A stretch of 64,000 nucleotides of DNA from Cryobacterium sp. (GCF_026786305.1 NZ_JAJAYI010000073.1:1-64000); one strand, 5' to 3'. Positions 32,780 to 44,169 are shown, counted from the first letter of the stretch. A program made the numbers and translations. Notes: a model not told the origin generated them from the sequence alone.

Positions 32780-34858
32780 TCAAGAACGCAGCGGCGACAG
32801 TTCTGCCGGGTCGGTGATCGGCAATCGGCAGACGAAGTCACGGCAGAGGTAGGCCGTGGGCTGGCCGCTCGGTGCGGTGCGTGCCGCGAACAGGTCGAAT
32901 CCGGCGGCGGCGAACGCCCCGGCCTGGGATTCTGAAACGGATGCGACGACTCCCGCCGGGTGGCGTCGGGCCAGGTCCTGCAGGGTGACGGGGTACGCGG
33001 TGGCGACCGGTGGGGTTGACGGGCCGGGCCGGTCGGGCGAGACGATCACGAGCTGCTCGATCGGGCCCCCCAGCTCATCGAACAGGCGCAGGGCAGCGCC
33101 AAACGCGAGCGGACGGTCGGGCGCGAGGGCGGAGACCGGACCGAGGCCGGCCTGCGCCGCCCGCCGATAACGGTCGTCGCCGGTGAGGAAGTGCAGCAAC
33201 AGGGCAGCGTCGGCCGTGGCGGACAGTCCGGACGGATAGGCGCCCTCGGAGGGGTCGACGGCGCTGACCAGGCCCTGCGCGGTGAGCACCGGATCTGCGC
33301 CGTGCGGCGGGCGGAAGGCGGGTGCCGCGGTCGTGGCGGCGGATAGAGCCGGGCCGGCGACGTCACCCCGGGGCGTTGCCGCCGGCACGAGGGTCGGCGC
33401 GACGGGCCGGTCGGTGGTGCCCGACAGTGTGCTCTCGAGCAGGTGACGAGCCTGGATGGCGTAGGTCACGTCGCCGGTGACGAGTGCGAGTTCGAGGAGA
33501 CCCCGTGAGTACATGCCATAGTCCTCCAGCGTGGCTTTCGCGTTGGAGGTGCGGCCGCCGGAGGCAGGTCCGTCAACCGACGCGCGGACGAGGGTGCCGT
33601 CGGCGCGCTCGTGGTGCTCGCGCAGATAGTTTGCTGCGCGGCGGGCGGCGTCAACGAGGTGGGGCTGGTTGAAGGCGAAGCCGGCTCGGGCGAGAGCCTG
33701 GATCGCGAGACCGTTCCAGCCGGTCAGCACCTTCTCGTCGAGAGCCGGCGGGGCCTGCCGGAGGCGGTCGTTCTGTTCGAGTGCGTAGTAGCCGCCCTCG
33801 ACTCGTTGGCCGTCGACGGTGCTCTCGGAGTCCTGGGCGCTCGCGAACCCGCCGCCCGGCAGTTGCATCACGTCGCAGAGAAAGCGGGCGATTCCCTCTG
33901 CGACGTGGCGAGCCCAGGCCGCTCCGGTGAGCATCCAGGCGCGCGTGTACAGGCTGAGCAGCTGGGCGTTGTCGTAGAGCATGCGTTCGTAGTGCGGGTC
34001 GCTCCAGTTGCGGTTGACCGCGTAGCGAAAGAAGCCGCCCTCGATCGGGTCCCGCAGCGGTGACGCGCCCATGAGCTTGAGGGTGCGCAGGGCGAGGGTC
34101 GGTCCGTCGTCGCTCTGCCCGCCGGCGGCCTTGGCGCTGCGGGCGTTCCCGTCCCCGTGTCGCAGCAGAGAACCGTGTCCGAGCAGAAAGGAGAGTGCCG
34201 GGGCCACCGGAAACTTCGGCGCGCCGCCGAAGCCGCCAAACCGGGCGTCCTCATACCCGACCAGTTCGGCGACAGCGCGGTCGAGCGCATCGGCGCCGGG
34301 CTGCGCACCAGTCGCGGAGCCTGCGGCGCCAGGCGCTGCCCCCGCGGCGAGGTCGCGCGCCGACTCGCTGAGCATTTCGGCCACCCGCGCGGCGCCGGCC
34401 GTCACCTCGGCGCGGCGGCTGAGCCAGGCCGTCGTCACCGCGGTCAGAACATCACGAAACGATGGATGCCCCGCCAGAGCGACCGGCGGAAAGTACGTTC
34501 CCGCGTGAAACGCCTGCCCGTCGGGCGTGACGAACACGTTGAGCGGCCAGCCGAGTCCGTCGGTGAAGGCACTCGCAGCGGCGAGGTAGCTCGCGTCGAC
34601 ATCGGGGTGCTCCTCGCGGTCAACCTTGATACTGACGAAGTGGGCGTTGAGATACTCGGCGATTGCCGGGTCGCTAAAACTTTCCCGGGCCATGACATGG
34701 CACCAGTGGCAGGTCGAATACCCGATCGACACAAGCACGGGCACATCCCGCTCGTGTGCTTCAACGAACGCATCCTCGCCCCAGCCGAACCAGTCGACCG
34801 GATTGTCGGCGTGGCTTCGCAAGTAGGGGCTGATGGCGTCGGCAAGTCGGTTGGGCAT
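32780..34858 (-). CDS. yyaL: YyaL/DUF255 thioredoxin-domain protein
   Basis: 692 residues. The N-terminal thioredoxin-like domain contains [43 protein letters not shown] (CHWC active site) and [24 protein letters not shown]. The rest is an alpha/alpha-barrel like glycoside-hydrolase six-hairpin domains ([52 protein letters not shown]). The family is widespread and its function is unsettled. ATG 34858 fits the family N-terminus [20 protein letters not shown]. Usual size is 650-700 residues, so it is full length. pnuC ends 48 bp upstream. Confidence 0.9.
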   Translation of the reverse strand: MPNRLADAISPYLRSHADNPVDWFGWGEDAFVEAHERDVPVLVSIGYSTCHWCHVMARESFSDPAIAEYLNAHFVSIKVDREEHPDVDASYLAAASAFTDGLGWPLNVFVTPDGQAFHAGTYFPPVALAGHPSFRDVLTAVTTAWLSRRAEVTAGAARVAEMLSESARDLAAGAAPGAAGSATGAQPGADALDRAVAELVGYEDARFGGFGGAPKFPVAPALSFLLGHGSLLRHGDGNARSAKAAGGQSDDGPTLALRTLKLMGASPLRDPIEGGFFRYAVNRNWSDPHYERMLYDNAQLLSLYTRAWMLTGAAWARHVAEGIARFLCDVMQLPGGGFASAQDSESTVDGQRVEGGYYALEQNDRLRQAPPALDEKVLTGWNGLAIQALARAGFAFNQPHLVDAARRAANYLREHHERADGTLVRASVDGPASGGRTSNAKATLEDYGMYSRGLLELALVTGDVTYAIQARHLLESTLSGTTDRPVAPTLVPAATPRGDVAGPALSAATTAAPAFRPPHGADPVLTAQGLVSAVDPSEGAYPSGLSATADAALLLHFLTGDDRYRRAAQAGLGPVSALAPDRPLAFGAALRLFDELGGPIEQLVIVSPDRPGPSTPPVATAYPVTLQDLARRHPAGVVASVSESQAGAFAAAGFDLFAARTAPSGQPTAYLCRDFVCRLPITDPAELSPLRS

Positions 34859-34906
34859 GCTCCATTGTGCTCCCAAACTGCAGGGAGGGGCGAGCGGAAC
34901 CTGCCG

Positions 34907-35461
34907 CTAGACAGCGCCGAAAAGTGCGTCCTGCCGGCGTTGTACTCGCACCCAGACCAGGAATCCAACGAGGGTGAAGGCTCCATAGAACAGGTAGAGC
35001 ACGGCGGAGGCATAGTAGCCGGCGCTGATCAGCAGGGGCACACCGACCACGTCGACGGCCACCCAGACCAGCCAGAATTCGGTCCAGCCCTTGGCCATGC
35101 CATAGGTGGCGAGCAGGGAACCGGTGAAGATCCAGGCATCCGCCCAGACCGGTTCGAACGAGCCAAGAGCGCGAAAGATGGGCGTGAGTACGAGGGTGCC
35201 GGCGACCAGGCCCAGAACGAGCAGGATACGGGTGCGGTTGCCGGCCCAGTGTGGCGCGACGGCGATGTGCACCGTTGAGTCGCGGCTGCGCTGCCATCGC
35301 ACCCAGCCGAAAACCGCCACGACGATGAACATGATCTGACGGCCGGCCTGGCCGAGCAGGTTGACCGGGTTGGGTGTGCCGAACACAGCACCCAGAAACA
35401 CCGTGAACAGCAGCGCGTTACCGACGATCCCCACCGGCCATGCCCAGATCTTACGGCGCAT
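34907..35461 (-). CDS. pnuC: PnuC-like nicotinamide (mononucleotide) transporter, N-terminus short
   Basis: 184 residues from ATG 35461, about six hydrophobic segments: RRKIWAWPVGIVGNALLFTVFLGAVF, LLGQAGRQIMFIVVAVFGWVRWQR, AWIFTGSLLATYGMAKGWTEFWLVWVAVDVVGVPLLI, and YLFYGAFTLVGFLVWVR. PnuC facilitates diffusion of nicotinamide riboside or related vitamins. The frame continues upstream in family-like sequence (EVVGNAFGIASAVGG) but hits an in-frame TAA near 35520 with no start between. So the first 25-30 residues and part of the first helix are missing compared with the family. It may be a recent truncation. Confidence 0.75.
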   Translation of the reverse strand: MRRKIWAWPVGIVGNALLFTVFLGAVFGTPNPVNLLGQAGRQIMFIVVAVFGWVRWQRSRDSTVHIAVAPHWAGNRTRILLVLGLVAGTLVLTPIFRALGSFEPVWADAWIFTGSLLATYGMAKGWTEFWLVWVAVDVVGVPLLISAGYYASAVLYLFYGAFTLVGFLVWVRVQRRQDALFGAV

Positions 35462-35561
35462 GCCACCGACCGCGCTCGCAATACCGAAGGCGTTGCCGAC
35501 GACCTCGCGCGTGCCCGCGCCTTATCAAACGCCGCGCATTCCAATGTACGCCGGTGCCCGG

Positions 35562-35604
35562 AAAAAAAGTGGCTCCGACAGACGGGCAGTCTGCGGGGCC
35601 ACTC
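35562..35604 (-). terminator. Rho-independent terminator of the aldo/keto reductase gene
   Basis: On the minus strand a hairpin at 35603-35569 (AGTGG/CCACT base, CAGAC/GTCTG upper stem) is followed by seven Ts (35568-35562). It lies about 20 bp past the stop of the reductase gene at 35626. Confidence 0.85.
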
Positions 35605-35625
35605 GATACAAGCGGATGCTGCGGG

Positions 35626-36468
<843 letters not shown>

Positions 36469-36540
36469 CTATTAGCCCGATTCTCGGCTTACCTCCCCCC
36501 GCACCCAATGTTCACTGACCGCGAAAACGCCAACGCCCCC

Positions 36541-36572
36541 AGCAGGCCAGCAGGCCAGCAGGCCAGCAGGCC
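36541..36572. repeat. 8-bp tandem repeat, four perfect copies
   Basis: agcaggcc repeated four times, followed by a partial fifth (agc). It lies in the 165-bp divergent region between the reductase gene and hrpA, 53-84 bp before the hrpA start. Confidence 0.92.
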
Positions 36573-36624
36573 AGCTGCGCGTGCTTTCACGGCACGGATG
36601 AGGGCGAAGTAACATTGACACTTC

Positions 36625-39600
36625 ATGGAAACGCTGAATATCACCTTCCCGCCCGAACTGCCGGTCAGCCAGCGTCGGGACGACATCGCCCGCGCCATCC
36701 GCGACAACCAGGTCGTCATCGTCGCCGGATCGACCGGGTCGGGCAAGACCACCCAGTTGCCCAAGATCTGTCTCGAACTCGGCCGCAAGAACATCGGCCA
36801 CACCCAGCCACGCCGGCTCGCCGCGCGCACCATTGCCGAGCGCATCGCCGAGGAACTCGGCCAGGAGGTCGGCCAACTGGTCGGCTACCAGGTGCGATTC
36901 ACCGACAAGGTCGGCACTGACACCCGCATTAAGTTGATGACCGACGGCATCCTCTTGAATGAGATTCACCGCGATCGCATGCTGCGCAAATACGACACGA
37001 TCATCATCGACGAGGCGCACGAGCGCAGCCTCAACATTGACTTTCTGCTCGGCTACCTGCGGCAGTTGCTGCCCAAGCGCCCCGATCTCAAGCTCATCAT
37101 CACCTCGGCCACCATCGACCCGGCCAGTTTTGCAAAGCACTTTGCGGCCGCCGACGGCACCCCGGCACCGGTCGTCGAGGTGTCCGGACGCACCTATCCG
37201 GTCGAGATTCGCTACCGACCGCTCGTGGCCGAGCCCGGCATCGACGACGATGACGACACCACGGATGCCGCTCCCCCGGTCGACCGCGACTACATCGAGG
37301 GCATCACCGCGGCTCTCGACGAGCTCGAACGAGAATCGAACGGCGACGTGCTCGTCTTTCTCTCCGGCGAGACCGAGATTCGCGACGCCGCCGACGCGCT
37401 GCAGGGCAAGTACGCCTCCTCGGCCAGCCGCAACCCGACCGAAGTGCTGCCGCTCTACGGCCGCCTGTCATCGGCCGACCAGCACCGGGTGTTCCAGCCA
37501 TCGACCGTGGCGGGGGTCAAACGGCGCATCGTGCTCGCGACCAACGTCGCCGAGACCAGCCTGACGGTGCCGGGCATCCGCTACGTCATCGACGCGGGAA
37601 CCGCGCGCATCAGCCGGTACAGCGTGCGCTCCAAGGTGCAACGACTGCCGATCGAAGCGATCTCGCAGGCCTCGGGCAACCAGCGCAGTGGCCGCAGTGG
37701 GCGAACCAGCGACGGTATCGCAATTCGGTTGTATTCCGAAGAAGACTATATGCGCCGACCGGAGTATACCGAGCCGGAGATTCTGCGCACCAACCTCGCC
37801 GCCGTCATTCTGCAGATGATCTCGCTCGGCCTCGGCGACATCGCCTCGTTCCCGTTTCTGACCCCACCGGACTCCCGCAACATCAAGGACGGCCTCGACC
37901 TGCTCGCCGAACTCGGCGCCATCGAGGCCGAGGGCGCCGGGCGTACCAGGAGCGGGCGCGGCGCGGCGCGTGCCAGCAACACCGCAACGGATACCGCCAC
38001 GCCGGCCACCGCAACTGGCCCGGCCACCCCGCACCTCACCCGCATCGGCCAACAGCTCGCGCAGCTGCCGATCGACCCGCGCTTTGGCCGCATGGTGATC
38101 GAGTCTAAGACGCAGGGCACGAGCCGAGAAGTCATGGCGATCGTCGCCGGGCTCACCATTCAGGATCCACGGGAACGCCCGCTGGAACGTCGCGCCCAGG
38201 CCGACCAGTTTCACGCCCGGTTCGCCGACCCCACGAGCGACTTTCTCACCCTGCTCAACCTCTGGAACTACCTCGAAAAACAGCAGTCCGAACTGGGCTC
38301 GAGTGCCTTTCGGCGACTGTGCAAGAACGAGTACCTCAACTACCTGCGGGTGCGCGAATGGCACGACGTGCTACGCCAGTTGCGCCAGCTCGCCAAGCCG
38401 CTCGGCCTGCACCTCGGTGAGCCGAGCGCGAACCCCGACGGCGTGCACCGGTCGCTGCTCGCCGGGCTGCTCTCACACATCGGGCTCAAAGACGTCGCCA
38501 AGAAGGACTACGTCGGTGCCCGCCAGCAACGCTTCGTGCTGTTTCCCGGGTCGACCCTGGCCAAGAAACAGCCCAACGCGGTCATGAGCGCCGAACTGGT
38601 CGAGACCAGCCGACTGTTCGCCCGCATGAACGCGGTCGTCGACCCGGCCTGGGCCGAACCGCTCGCCGGCACCCTGTGCAAGCGAAGCTACTCCGAACCG
38701 CACTGGGAAATGAAGCAGGGCGCCGCCGTCGTTTACGAACGCGTGACCCTCTACGGTGTGCCGATCGTGGCCCGCCGCCGAGTGCAGTTCTCCCGCATCG
38801 ACCCGGCCTATGCCCGCGAGCTCTTCATTCGCCACGCGCTCGTCGAGGGCGAGTGGGACCGCGCCTCAAGACCGCAATCGTCCCCGGTTGAGCGGGAAGC
38901 AGATCGTGGCGGCCCTGGCCCGTCGCGCAACGAGCGCGTCAGCATCTCCGTCGACGGCGACACCGCCTCGGGCGGGCGCGGTTCCGGCCGATCGGACGGC
39001 GCACCGGCCGTCGGCAGCAGCGCGAGCCGCGGCGGTCGGCCTGGCCAGACGGGCGACCCCGGTATGTGGGCGTTTGAGCGGGCCAACGCCCGGCTGCGGG
39101 AGGAACTCGCCGAGTTGGAGGAGCGCACCCGGCGCCGGGACATCCTCTTCGATGATGAGGCTGTCTTCGACTTCTACCAGCGCCGCATTCCGGCCGACGT
39201 GTCATCGACCAAGAGCTTCGAGGGCTGGTGGCGCACGGCCCGGTTCGACACGCCCGACCTGCTCACCATGACCGCCGAGGCGCTCGTCGCCGAGGACTCC
39301 CCCGAGATCGACGAGGGGCTCTTTCCGCCGAGCTGGCAGCAGGGCGACCAGCGTCTGAGCCTCGGCTACCGCTTCGAGCCCGGCGAAGACGACGACGGCG
39401 TGACCGTGCGGATTCCGCTCGCTCTGCTCGCCCGCCTCTCGCCGAACGGTTTCGACTGGCAGGTGCCGGGCCTGAGAGCCGAGCTCGTGACCGCCATGAT
39501 CAAATCGCTACCCAAGAGCATCCGGCGCAACGTCGTTCCCGCGGCCGACTGGGCAGCACGACTGCTCGACGAACTGCCCGGCGAGCCCGGCATTGTCGTG

Positions 39601-40764
39601 TCTCGACACGCTCGACAACTTGATCAGGTGCCGGCACCCGAGGCCTCGTTCGCCGAGACCCTCGCCGCCCTCATTCAGAAGCTCACCTATGTGCCGGTGA
39701 CGGCGCTCGATTTCGAGCTCGGCCGCGTTCCCTCACACCTGCGCATGACCTTCGTCGTAACCGACGAGCGCGGGCGCACGGTTGCCGCTGACAAGGACCT
39801 CGCCGACCTGCAGCGACGGCTCGGCACTCGGGTGCGGGAGAGCGTCGCGAAGGCGACCAACTCCGCGACGCCCAGCAATGCAATCGAGCGCAGCGGCATC
39901 ACTACCTGGGATCTCGGCGAACTCCCCCGCTTTCTCGACACGAAATTAGGCGGTACCGCGCAGGGCGACAACACGATTCGCGGGTATCCGACGCTGGTCG
40001 ATGATGGGGCATCCGTTTCCATTCGCATGATGAGCACCGAGCTGGAGCAGGCCCGCGCGCTACCCCGCGGCGTGCGTCGGCTGCTGCTGCTCGCGACACC
40101 ATCACCAGCCGCGTATGTGCAGCAGCACCTCACCGCTGCCGAGAAACTCAGCCTCGCGACGAGCCCCTACAAGACCACGCAGGCTCTGTTCGAAGACTGC
40201 CTCGCCGCCGCGGTCGACGACGTGCTCTTTCGGGTACGCCCCGACGGGCAGGTGTTCATGAAAGCGGAATTTGACACCATTCGCGACCGGGTGTCTGGGG
40301 TGGTGATGGACTCCATGTTCGAAACCGTTGGCCTGGTCGCGCGCATTCTCACCGCGAGCCGCACCGCTGACAAGGCATTGAAGGCCGCGACCAGTATGGC
40401 GTTGCTACCCGGAATCAGCGACGCCCGCCAACAGCTCACCGCACTGGTCTACCCCGGATTCGTCAGCGCCACCGGACTCGCCCAGCTGCGGCACCTGCCG
40501 CGCTACCTCGGCGGCGTCAGCGCGCGCGTGCCGAAACTGGTCGACAATCCCAGCCGCGACCGAGTCTGGATGAATGAAACCCAGGCCGCCACCACCCGGT
40601 TCGAGAATGCCGGTGGCACCATGCCACTCCAAGCGGATGCTGCGGCGCCCGTCGTGCGCGCCCGCTGGATGATCGAGGAGTTGCGTATCAGCCTGTTCGC
40701 GCAGGAGCTGAAGGCGGCGGAGTCGGTCTCGCTGCAGCGCATCCAGAAGGTGCTCGCCGGGTAG
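36625..40764 (+). CDS. hrpA: ATP-dependent RNA helicase HrpA (DEAH box)
   Basis: 1379 residues. RecA-like domain 1: VIVAGSTGSGKTTQLPKICLE (Walker A), HTQPRRLAARTIAERIAEEL, IIIDEAHERSLNIDFLLGYL (DEAH), LIITSATIDP. Domain 2: ATNVAETSLTVPGIRYVIDAG and QRSGRSGRTSDGIAIRLYSEEDY. Then the helicase-associated and OB domains and the long DUF3418 C-terminus (VSSTKSFEGWWRTARF, LPSHLRMTFVVTDERGR-like). HrpA unwinds RNA and rescues stalled ribosomes in E. coli. Low-complexity Ser/Gly-rich insertions lie near residues 430-460 and 755-810. A segment near residues 990-1000 (SRHARQLDQ) is encoded by a copy of a dispersed repeat. Confidence 0.95.
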   Translation: METLNITFPPELPVSQRRDDIARAIRDNQVVIVAGSTGSGKTTQLPKICLELGRKNIGHTQPRRLAARTIAERIAEELGQEVGQLVGYQVRFTDKVGTDTRIKLMTDGILLNEIHRDRMLRKYDTIIIDEAHERSLNIDFLLGYLRQLLPKRPDLKLIITSATIDPASFAKHFAAADGTPAPVVEVSGRTYPVEIRYRPLVAEPGIDDDDDTTDAAPPVDRDYIEGITAALDELERESNGDVLVFLSGETEIRDAADALQGKYASSASRNPTEVLPLYGRLSSADQHRVFQPSTVAGVKRRIVLATNVAETSLTVPGIRYVIDAGTARISRYSVRSKVQRLPIEAISQASGNQRSGRSGRTSDGIAIRLYSEEDYMRRPEYTEPEILRTNLAAVILQMISLGLGDIASFPFLTPPDSRNIKDGLDLLAELGAIEAEGAGRTRSGRGAARASNTATDTATPATATGPATPHLTRIGQQLAQLPIDPRFGRMVIESKTQGTSREVMAIVAGLTIQDPRERPLERRAQADQFHARFADPTSDFLTLLNLWNYLEKQQSELGSSAFRRLCKNEYLNYLRVREWHDVLRQLRQLAKPLGLHLGEPSANPDGVHRSLLAGLLSHIGLKDVAKKDYVGARQQRFVLFPGSTLAKKQPNAVMSAELVETSRLFARMNAVVDPAWAEPLAGTLCKRSYSEPHWEMKQGAAVVYERVTLYGVPIVARRRVQFSRIDPAYARELFIRHALVEGEWDRASRPQSSPVEREADRGGPGPSRNERVSISVDGDTASGGRGSGRSDGAPAVGSSASRGGRPGQTGDPGMWAFERANARLREELAELEERTRRRDILFDDEAVFDFYQRRIPADVSSTKSFEGWWRTARFDTPDLLTMTAEALVAEDSPEIDEGLFPPSWQQGDQRLSLGYRFEPGEDDDGVTVRIPLALLARLSPNGFDWQVPGLRAELVTAMIKSLPKSIRRNVVPAADWAARLLDELPGEPGIVVSRHARQLDQVPAPEASFAETLAALIQKLTYVPVTALDFELGRVPSHLRMTFVVTDERGRTVAADKDLADLQRRLGTRVRESVAKATNSATPSNAIERSGITTWDLGELPRFLDTKLGGTAQGDNTIRGYPTLVDDGASVSIRMMSTELEQARALPRGVRRLLLLATPSPAAYVQQHLTAAEKLSLATSPYKTTQALFEDCLAAAVDDVLFRVRPDGQVFMKAEFDTIRDRVSGVVMDSMFETVGLVARILTASRTADKALKAATSMALLPGISDARQQLTALVYPGFVSATGLAQLRHLPRYLGGVSARVPKLVDNPSRDRVWMNETQAATTRFENAGGTMPLQADAAAPVVRARWMIEELRISLFAQELKAAESVSLQRIQKVLAG

Positions 40765-40814
40765 GTCACGCGCCTGGGCCCACCTTATGCGCGTGGGCCC
40801 GGGTCCGGTGCAGG

Positions 40815-41591
40815 TCAGAGAACCTTGGAGAGGAAGGCCTGGGTGCGGTGGTGCTGGGGGTTGGCGAGCACCTCGGTGGGTACGCCGCTCTCGACGACGA
40901 CGCCGCCGTCCATGAAGACGAGCGAGTCGGCGACCTCGCGAGCGAAGCCCATCTCGTGGGTAACGACGATCATGGTCATGCCGTCGCGGGCCAGGCCCTG
41001 CATGACATCCAGTACCTCGCCGACGAGCTCGGGGTCGAGCGCACTCGTGGGCTCGTCGAACAGCATGAGCTTGGGTTCCATCGCCAGGGCGCGCGCGATC
41101 GCGACCCGCTGCTGCTGGCCGCCGGAGAGATGAGCCGGGTAGTAGTCGGCACGTTCGGCGAGGCCGACCCGGGCGAGCAGGGCGCGAGCGTTGGCTTCGA
41201 CCCCGGCCTTGGAGAGACCCTTGACCCGGATGGGCGCTTCCATCACGTTCTGTAGCGCGGTCATGTGCGGAAACAGGTTGAAGCGCTGAAACACCATGCC
41301 GATGTCACGGCGCTGCCGAGCGGCCTCTTTCGGTCGCATCTCGTAGAGCTTGTGGTTGGCCTCGCGGTAGCCGATCAGCTCACCGTCGACGCTGAGGCGC
41401 CCGGCCGACACAACCTCGAGGTGGTTGATGCAGCGCAGAAAAGTGGACTTGCCGGAGCCGCTGGGCCCCACCAGGCACATGACCTCGCCGCGCTTGACCT
41501 CGAGCGAGATGCTCTTGAGCACCTCGTTGGAGCCGAAACTCTTGGAAACGCGGTCGGCGACCACCATGGGGGCGTCGATAACTGTACTCAT
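40815..41591 (-). CDS. Polar amino-acid ABC transporter ATP-binding protein
   Basis: 258 residues, GlnQ/HisP type. [22 protein letters not shown] (Walker A), Q-loop in [56 protein letters not shown] (signature and Walker B), [23 protein letters not shown] (H-loop). It powers the import complex with the next two genes. Its ATG overlaps the TGA of the permease gene by one base (TGATG), and GGGAG precedes it. The decayed ATPase at 17.5 kb is a relative. Confidence 0.95.
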   Translation of the reverse strand: MSTVIDAPMVVADRVSKSFGSNEVLKSISLEVKRGEVMCLVGPSGSGKSTFLRCINHLEVVSAGRLSVDGELIGYREANHKLYEMRPKEAARQRRDIGMVFQRFNLFPHMTALQNVMEAPIRVKGLSKAGVEANARALLARVGLAERADYYPAHLSGGQQQRVAIARALAMEPKLMLFDEPTSALDPELVGEVLDVMQGLARDGMTMIVVTHEMGFAREVADSLVFMDGGVVVESGVPTEVLANPQHHRTQAFLSKVL

Positions 41592-42574
41592 CAGCGTTCT
41601 CCCTTGTGTGGGTCGGTAGGCGGTAGCACGGCAGTGGGTTGACCGCCGCGGATTACCGGGGTGACGCCCGTCAGTGCGGCGGTGGCGTCATCCGCTTTCT
41701 TGTCGGGACGACGGTCACCGATGCCGCGGGCGAACCGTTTCTCCAGAAAGTACTGGCCGACCATGAGAATGGAGGTGAAGAACAGGTACCAGATCGACGC
41801 GACGATGAGCATCGGCACCGTCTCGAAAGTGACGGCGGCGATATCGCGGGAGCGCGTGTACAGCTCGAGCGTGAACGGAACAGCCGTTACGAGTGACGTC
41901 GTCTTGAGCATCGAGATGACCTCGTTGCCCGCCGGCGGAATGATCACCCGCATCGACTGGGGAATGACCACGCGCACCATCGTCTGGAACCAACTCATGC
42001 CGAGCGCCGTCGCGGCCTCTTCCTGCCCGCTGTCCACCGCGAGTAGGCCGGCGCGCACGATTTCTGCCATGTAAGCGGCCTCGTTGAGGGCCAATCCGAC
42101 GATCGCGAGAATGAACGCGCTCAGCGCCACCCGGGTCGGAAACGACACCCACGGTTCGGTGAACGGCAGCCCGATGTCGATGGACTGGTAGATCGTGCCG
42201 ATCAGCCCCCAGAAGGTCAGTTGAACGTAGACCGGGGTACCACGAAACACCCAGAGGTAGACCCAGGCGATGCTGTTGACCACCGGGTTCGGTGACAGTC
42301 GCATGATGGCCAGGGCGACACCGAGAATGATCGCGATGACCATCGAATACACCGTGAGCTGCAGGGTGACAAATGCCGCCTGTGAGATGCGCTGGTCGAA
42401 CAGGTACTTGCCAACCGCCGGCCAGTTGTAGGCCGGCCGCATCGCCGCGTCAGCGATGAACAGCGCCACGATGATGAGCAACACGACCGCGAAGGTGTTA
42501 CGCCACGGGTGGCGCAGGCGGATCGCCTTGATTCCGGGCTCCGTCTTGTCGGAGTGCACGGCCGTGTCAGTCAT
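41591..42574 (-). CDS. Polar amino-acid ABC transporter permease
   Basis: 327 residues. Hydrophobic helices ([76 protein letters not shown]) and the EAA loop [45 protein letters not shown] identify a His/Glu/Gln/Arg-type permease. The N-terminal about 30 residues and a C-terminal tail ([17 protein letters not shown]) are cytoplasmic additions. It lies between the binding protein (18 bp upstream) and the ATPase gene. Confidence 0.93.
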   Translation of the reverse strand: MTDTAVHSDKTEPGIKAIRLRHPWRNTFAVVLLIIVALFIADAAMRPAYNWPAVGKYLFDQRISQAAFVTLQLTVYSMVIAIILGVALAIMRLSPNPVVNSIAWVYLWVFRGTPVYVQLTFWGLIGTIYQSIDIGLPFTEPWVSFPTRVALSAFILAIVGLALNEAAYMAEIVRAGLLAVDSGQEEAATALGMSWFQTMVRVVIPQSMRVIIPPAGNEVISMLKTTSLVTAVPFTLELYTRSRDIAAVTFETVPMLIVASIWYLFFTSILMVGQYFLEKRFARGIGDRRPDKKADDATAALTGVTPVIRGGQPTAVLPPTDPHKGER

Positions 42575-42592
42575 GTTGTGAGTCGCTTACTT

Positions 42593-43486
42593 CTAGCCGT
42601 TGGATGCGGCGTTGATGGTGATGGTGTCGATGCCACCGTCGGTGACACCCCAGGCGTCGAGGATCTTGCCGTAGGAACCGTCGTCAACCATGGACTGCAG
42701 GGCAGCCTGCACGGCCTTGGTCAGTTCCGAACCCTTGTTCACGGTGATGCCGTACGGCGCCGTGTCGAAGCTCTCACCGGCGGCCTGCAGCTTGCCGTCA
42801 GCCTTGGAGATGGCGTAGAGGGTGACGGGTGAGTCGGCGCTGAGGGCATCAGCCTTGCCGAGAACGACCGCATTGGTCGCTTCATCCTGCGAGCCGTAGG
42901 GCAAAACCTCGATGGGCGCCTTGCCGGCGGCAGCGCAGGCCGCGTTCTTGGCGGGCAGCTCATCGGTGTCTTCGACCGTGTTGGACTGCACGGCGACAGT
43001 CAGGCCACAGGCGTTGTCGGGGTCGACGGTGGATCCGGTCGGCGAAGCCCAGAGAATTCCGGCGTTGTAGTAGTTGACGAAGTCCACCTGCTTCTCGCGC
43101 TCGAGGTTGTCGGTGAACGACGATTCGCCGATGTCGACGGTGCCGCCGGTGATGCTCGGAATGATGTTGTCGAACGACGCGATCTGGTATTTGGTCGTCA
43201 GGCCGAGTTTTGCGGCGATGCCGTTGGAGAGTTCGATGCCCCAGCCAATCGGTGCCCCCGACTCGTCCTTGAACTCGTTCGGCGGGTAGGCGGCGTCGGT
43301 TCCGATGACGAGCACACCCGCGCTCTTGATGTCTCCCGGCAGCAACGCGACCGCGGCGGCATCCGCTTCGATGGTGCTCGCGGCGTCCGTCGGCGCCGTG
43401 GCGGCCGGGGTGGAGTTGTCGACACAGCCGGTCAGCAGCAGAACGGCTGCGGCAGCGAATGCCGGAATGATATAACGTGCGCGCAT
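42593..43486 (-). CDS. Polar amino-acid ABC transporter substrate-binding lipoprotein
   Basis: 297 residues. The signal peptide ends in a lipobox (AAAVLLLTGC, Cys 21). The mature part is a family 3 solute-binding protein: GVLVIGTDAAYPPNEFKDESGAPIGWGIELSNGIAAKLGLTTKYQIASFDNIIPSI, VDIGESSFTDNLEREKQVDFVNYY, LKAAGESFDTAPYGITVNKGSELTKAVQAALQSMVDDG-like ending. The Phe/Asp/Arg ligand pattern suggests a polar amino acid, but the ligand is not determined. GAAGGAAG precedes ATG 43486. First gene of the three-gene importer operon. Confidence 0.93.
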   Translation of the reverse strand: MRARYIIPAFAAAAVLLLTGCVDNSTPAATAPTDAASTIEADAAAVALLPGDIKSAGVLVIGTDAAYPPNEFKDESGAPIGWGIELSNGIAAKLGLTTKYQIASFDNIIPSITGGTVDIGESSFTDNLEREKQVDFVNYYNAGILWASPTGSTVDPDNACGLTVAVQSNTVEDTDELPAKNAACAAAGKAPIEVLPYGSQDEATNAVVLGKADALSADSPVTLYAISKADGKLQAAGESFDTAPYGITVNKGSELTKAVQAALQSMVDDGSYGKILDAWGVTDGGIDTITINAASNG

Positions 43487-43653
43487 GGCACTTCCTTCTT
43501 CATCTGGGCGAAAATGCGCGGATTCTACGGTGAACCCACACGCGAGTAAGACCTAACGAGCCTAGTGCAACCGCAGCACGACAGATTCGAGCACGCACCC
43601 CCACAACAAAAAGTTGTTTTGACGAGCGGATGCTGCAGATCTATCGTCGAGAG

Positions 43654-44169
43654 GTGCCCACCGCCAGCCCGAACATTTTGTACACGTCACCGACCGACCC
43701 GCTCGCAGCCCCGATGGTGGCCGAGCTGTCACGGGAGTACGACGAGCGCTACGGCCTGAACAACGGAATTCCGTCGTCGGTCGAGCTCAGCCGATATCCG
43801 GCCAGGCGCTTTCAGCCGGTCGACGGCGGCACCTTTCTGCTGCTCGTGGAGAACGGCCGTGCCGTTGCCGCCGGCGCATTCATGCGAGCCGACGCTCCGG
43901 ACACGGTCGAGGTCAAACGGGTCTGGACCCACTCGGCGCACCGCCGCCGGGGGCTGGCCCGCCAGGTGATGGTCGAGTTGGAGGCCGAGGCGGCGCGGCG
44001 GGCCATCCCGTCGATTGTGCTGACCACCGGGCCGCGCCAGCCAGAGGCGGTCGCGCTGTACGTCGCGCTCGGCTACGAGCCGCAATTCGACCTCGATGCC
44101 GAGTGGGAATCGATCGGCTACCTCGAATTTCGCAAGCGACTCCCGTCGTCCGACGACGAGCGGCCGTAG
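43654..44169 (+). CDS. GNAT family N-acetyltransferase
   Basis: 171 residues. Motif A: VEVKRVWTHSAHRRRGLARQVMVELEAEAARRAI (acetyl-CoA pyrophosphate loop RRRGLA); then LTTGPRQPEAVALYVALGYEP. Substrate unknown. The frame is open from 43630 (ATG), but TATCGT (43642-43647) ends exactly 6 nt before GTG 43654, so a leaderless GTG start is preferred and the upstream residues would be in the promoter. Stands alone between the importer and an MFS gene. Confidence 0.85.
   Translation: MPTASPNILYTSPTDPLAAPMVAELSREYDERYGLNNGIPSSVELSRYPARRFQPVDGGTFLLLVENGRAVAAGAFMRADAPDTVEVKRVWTHSAHRRRGLARQVMVELEAEAARRAIPSIVLTTGPRQPEAVALYVALGYEPQFDLDAEWESIGYLEFRKRLPSSDDERP

Noticed and set aside
36541..36572. CRISPR-like repeat
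   Set aside because: Units are 8 bp and directly adjacent with no spacers.
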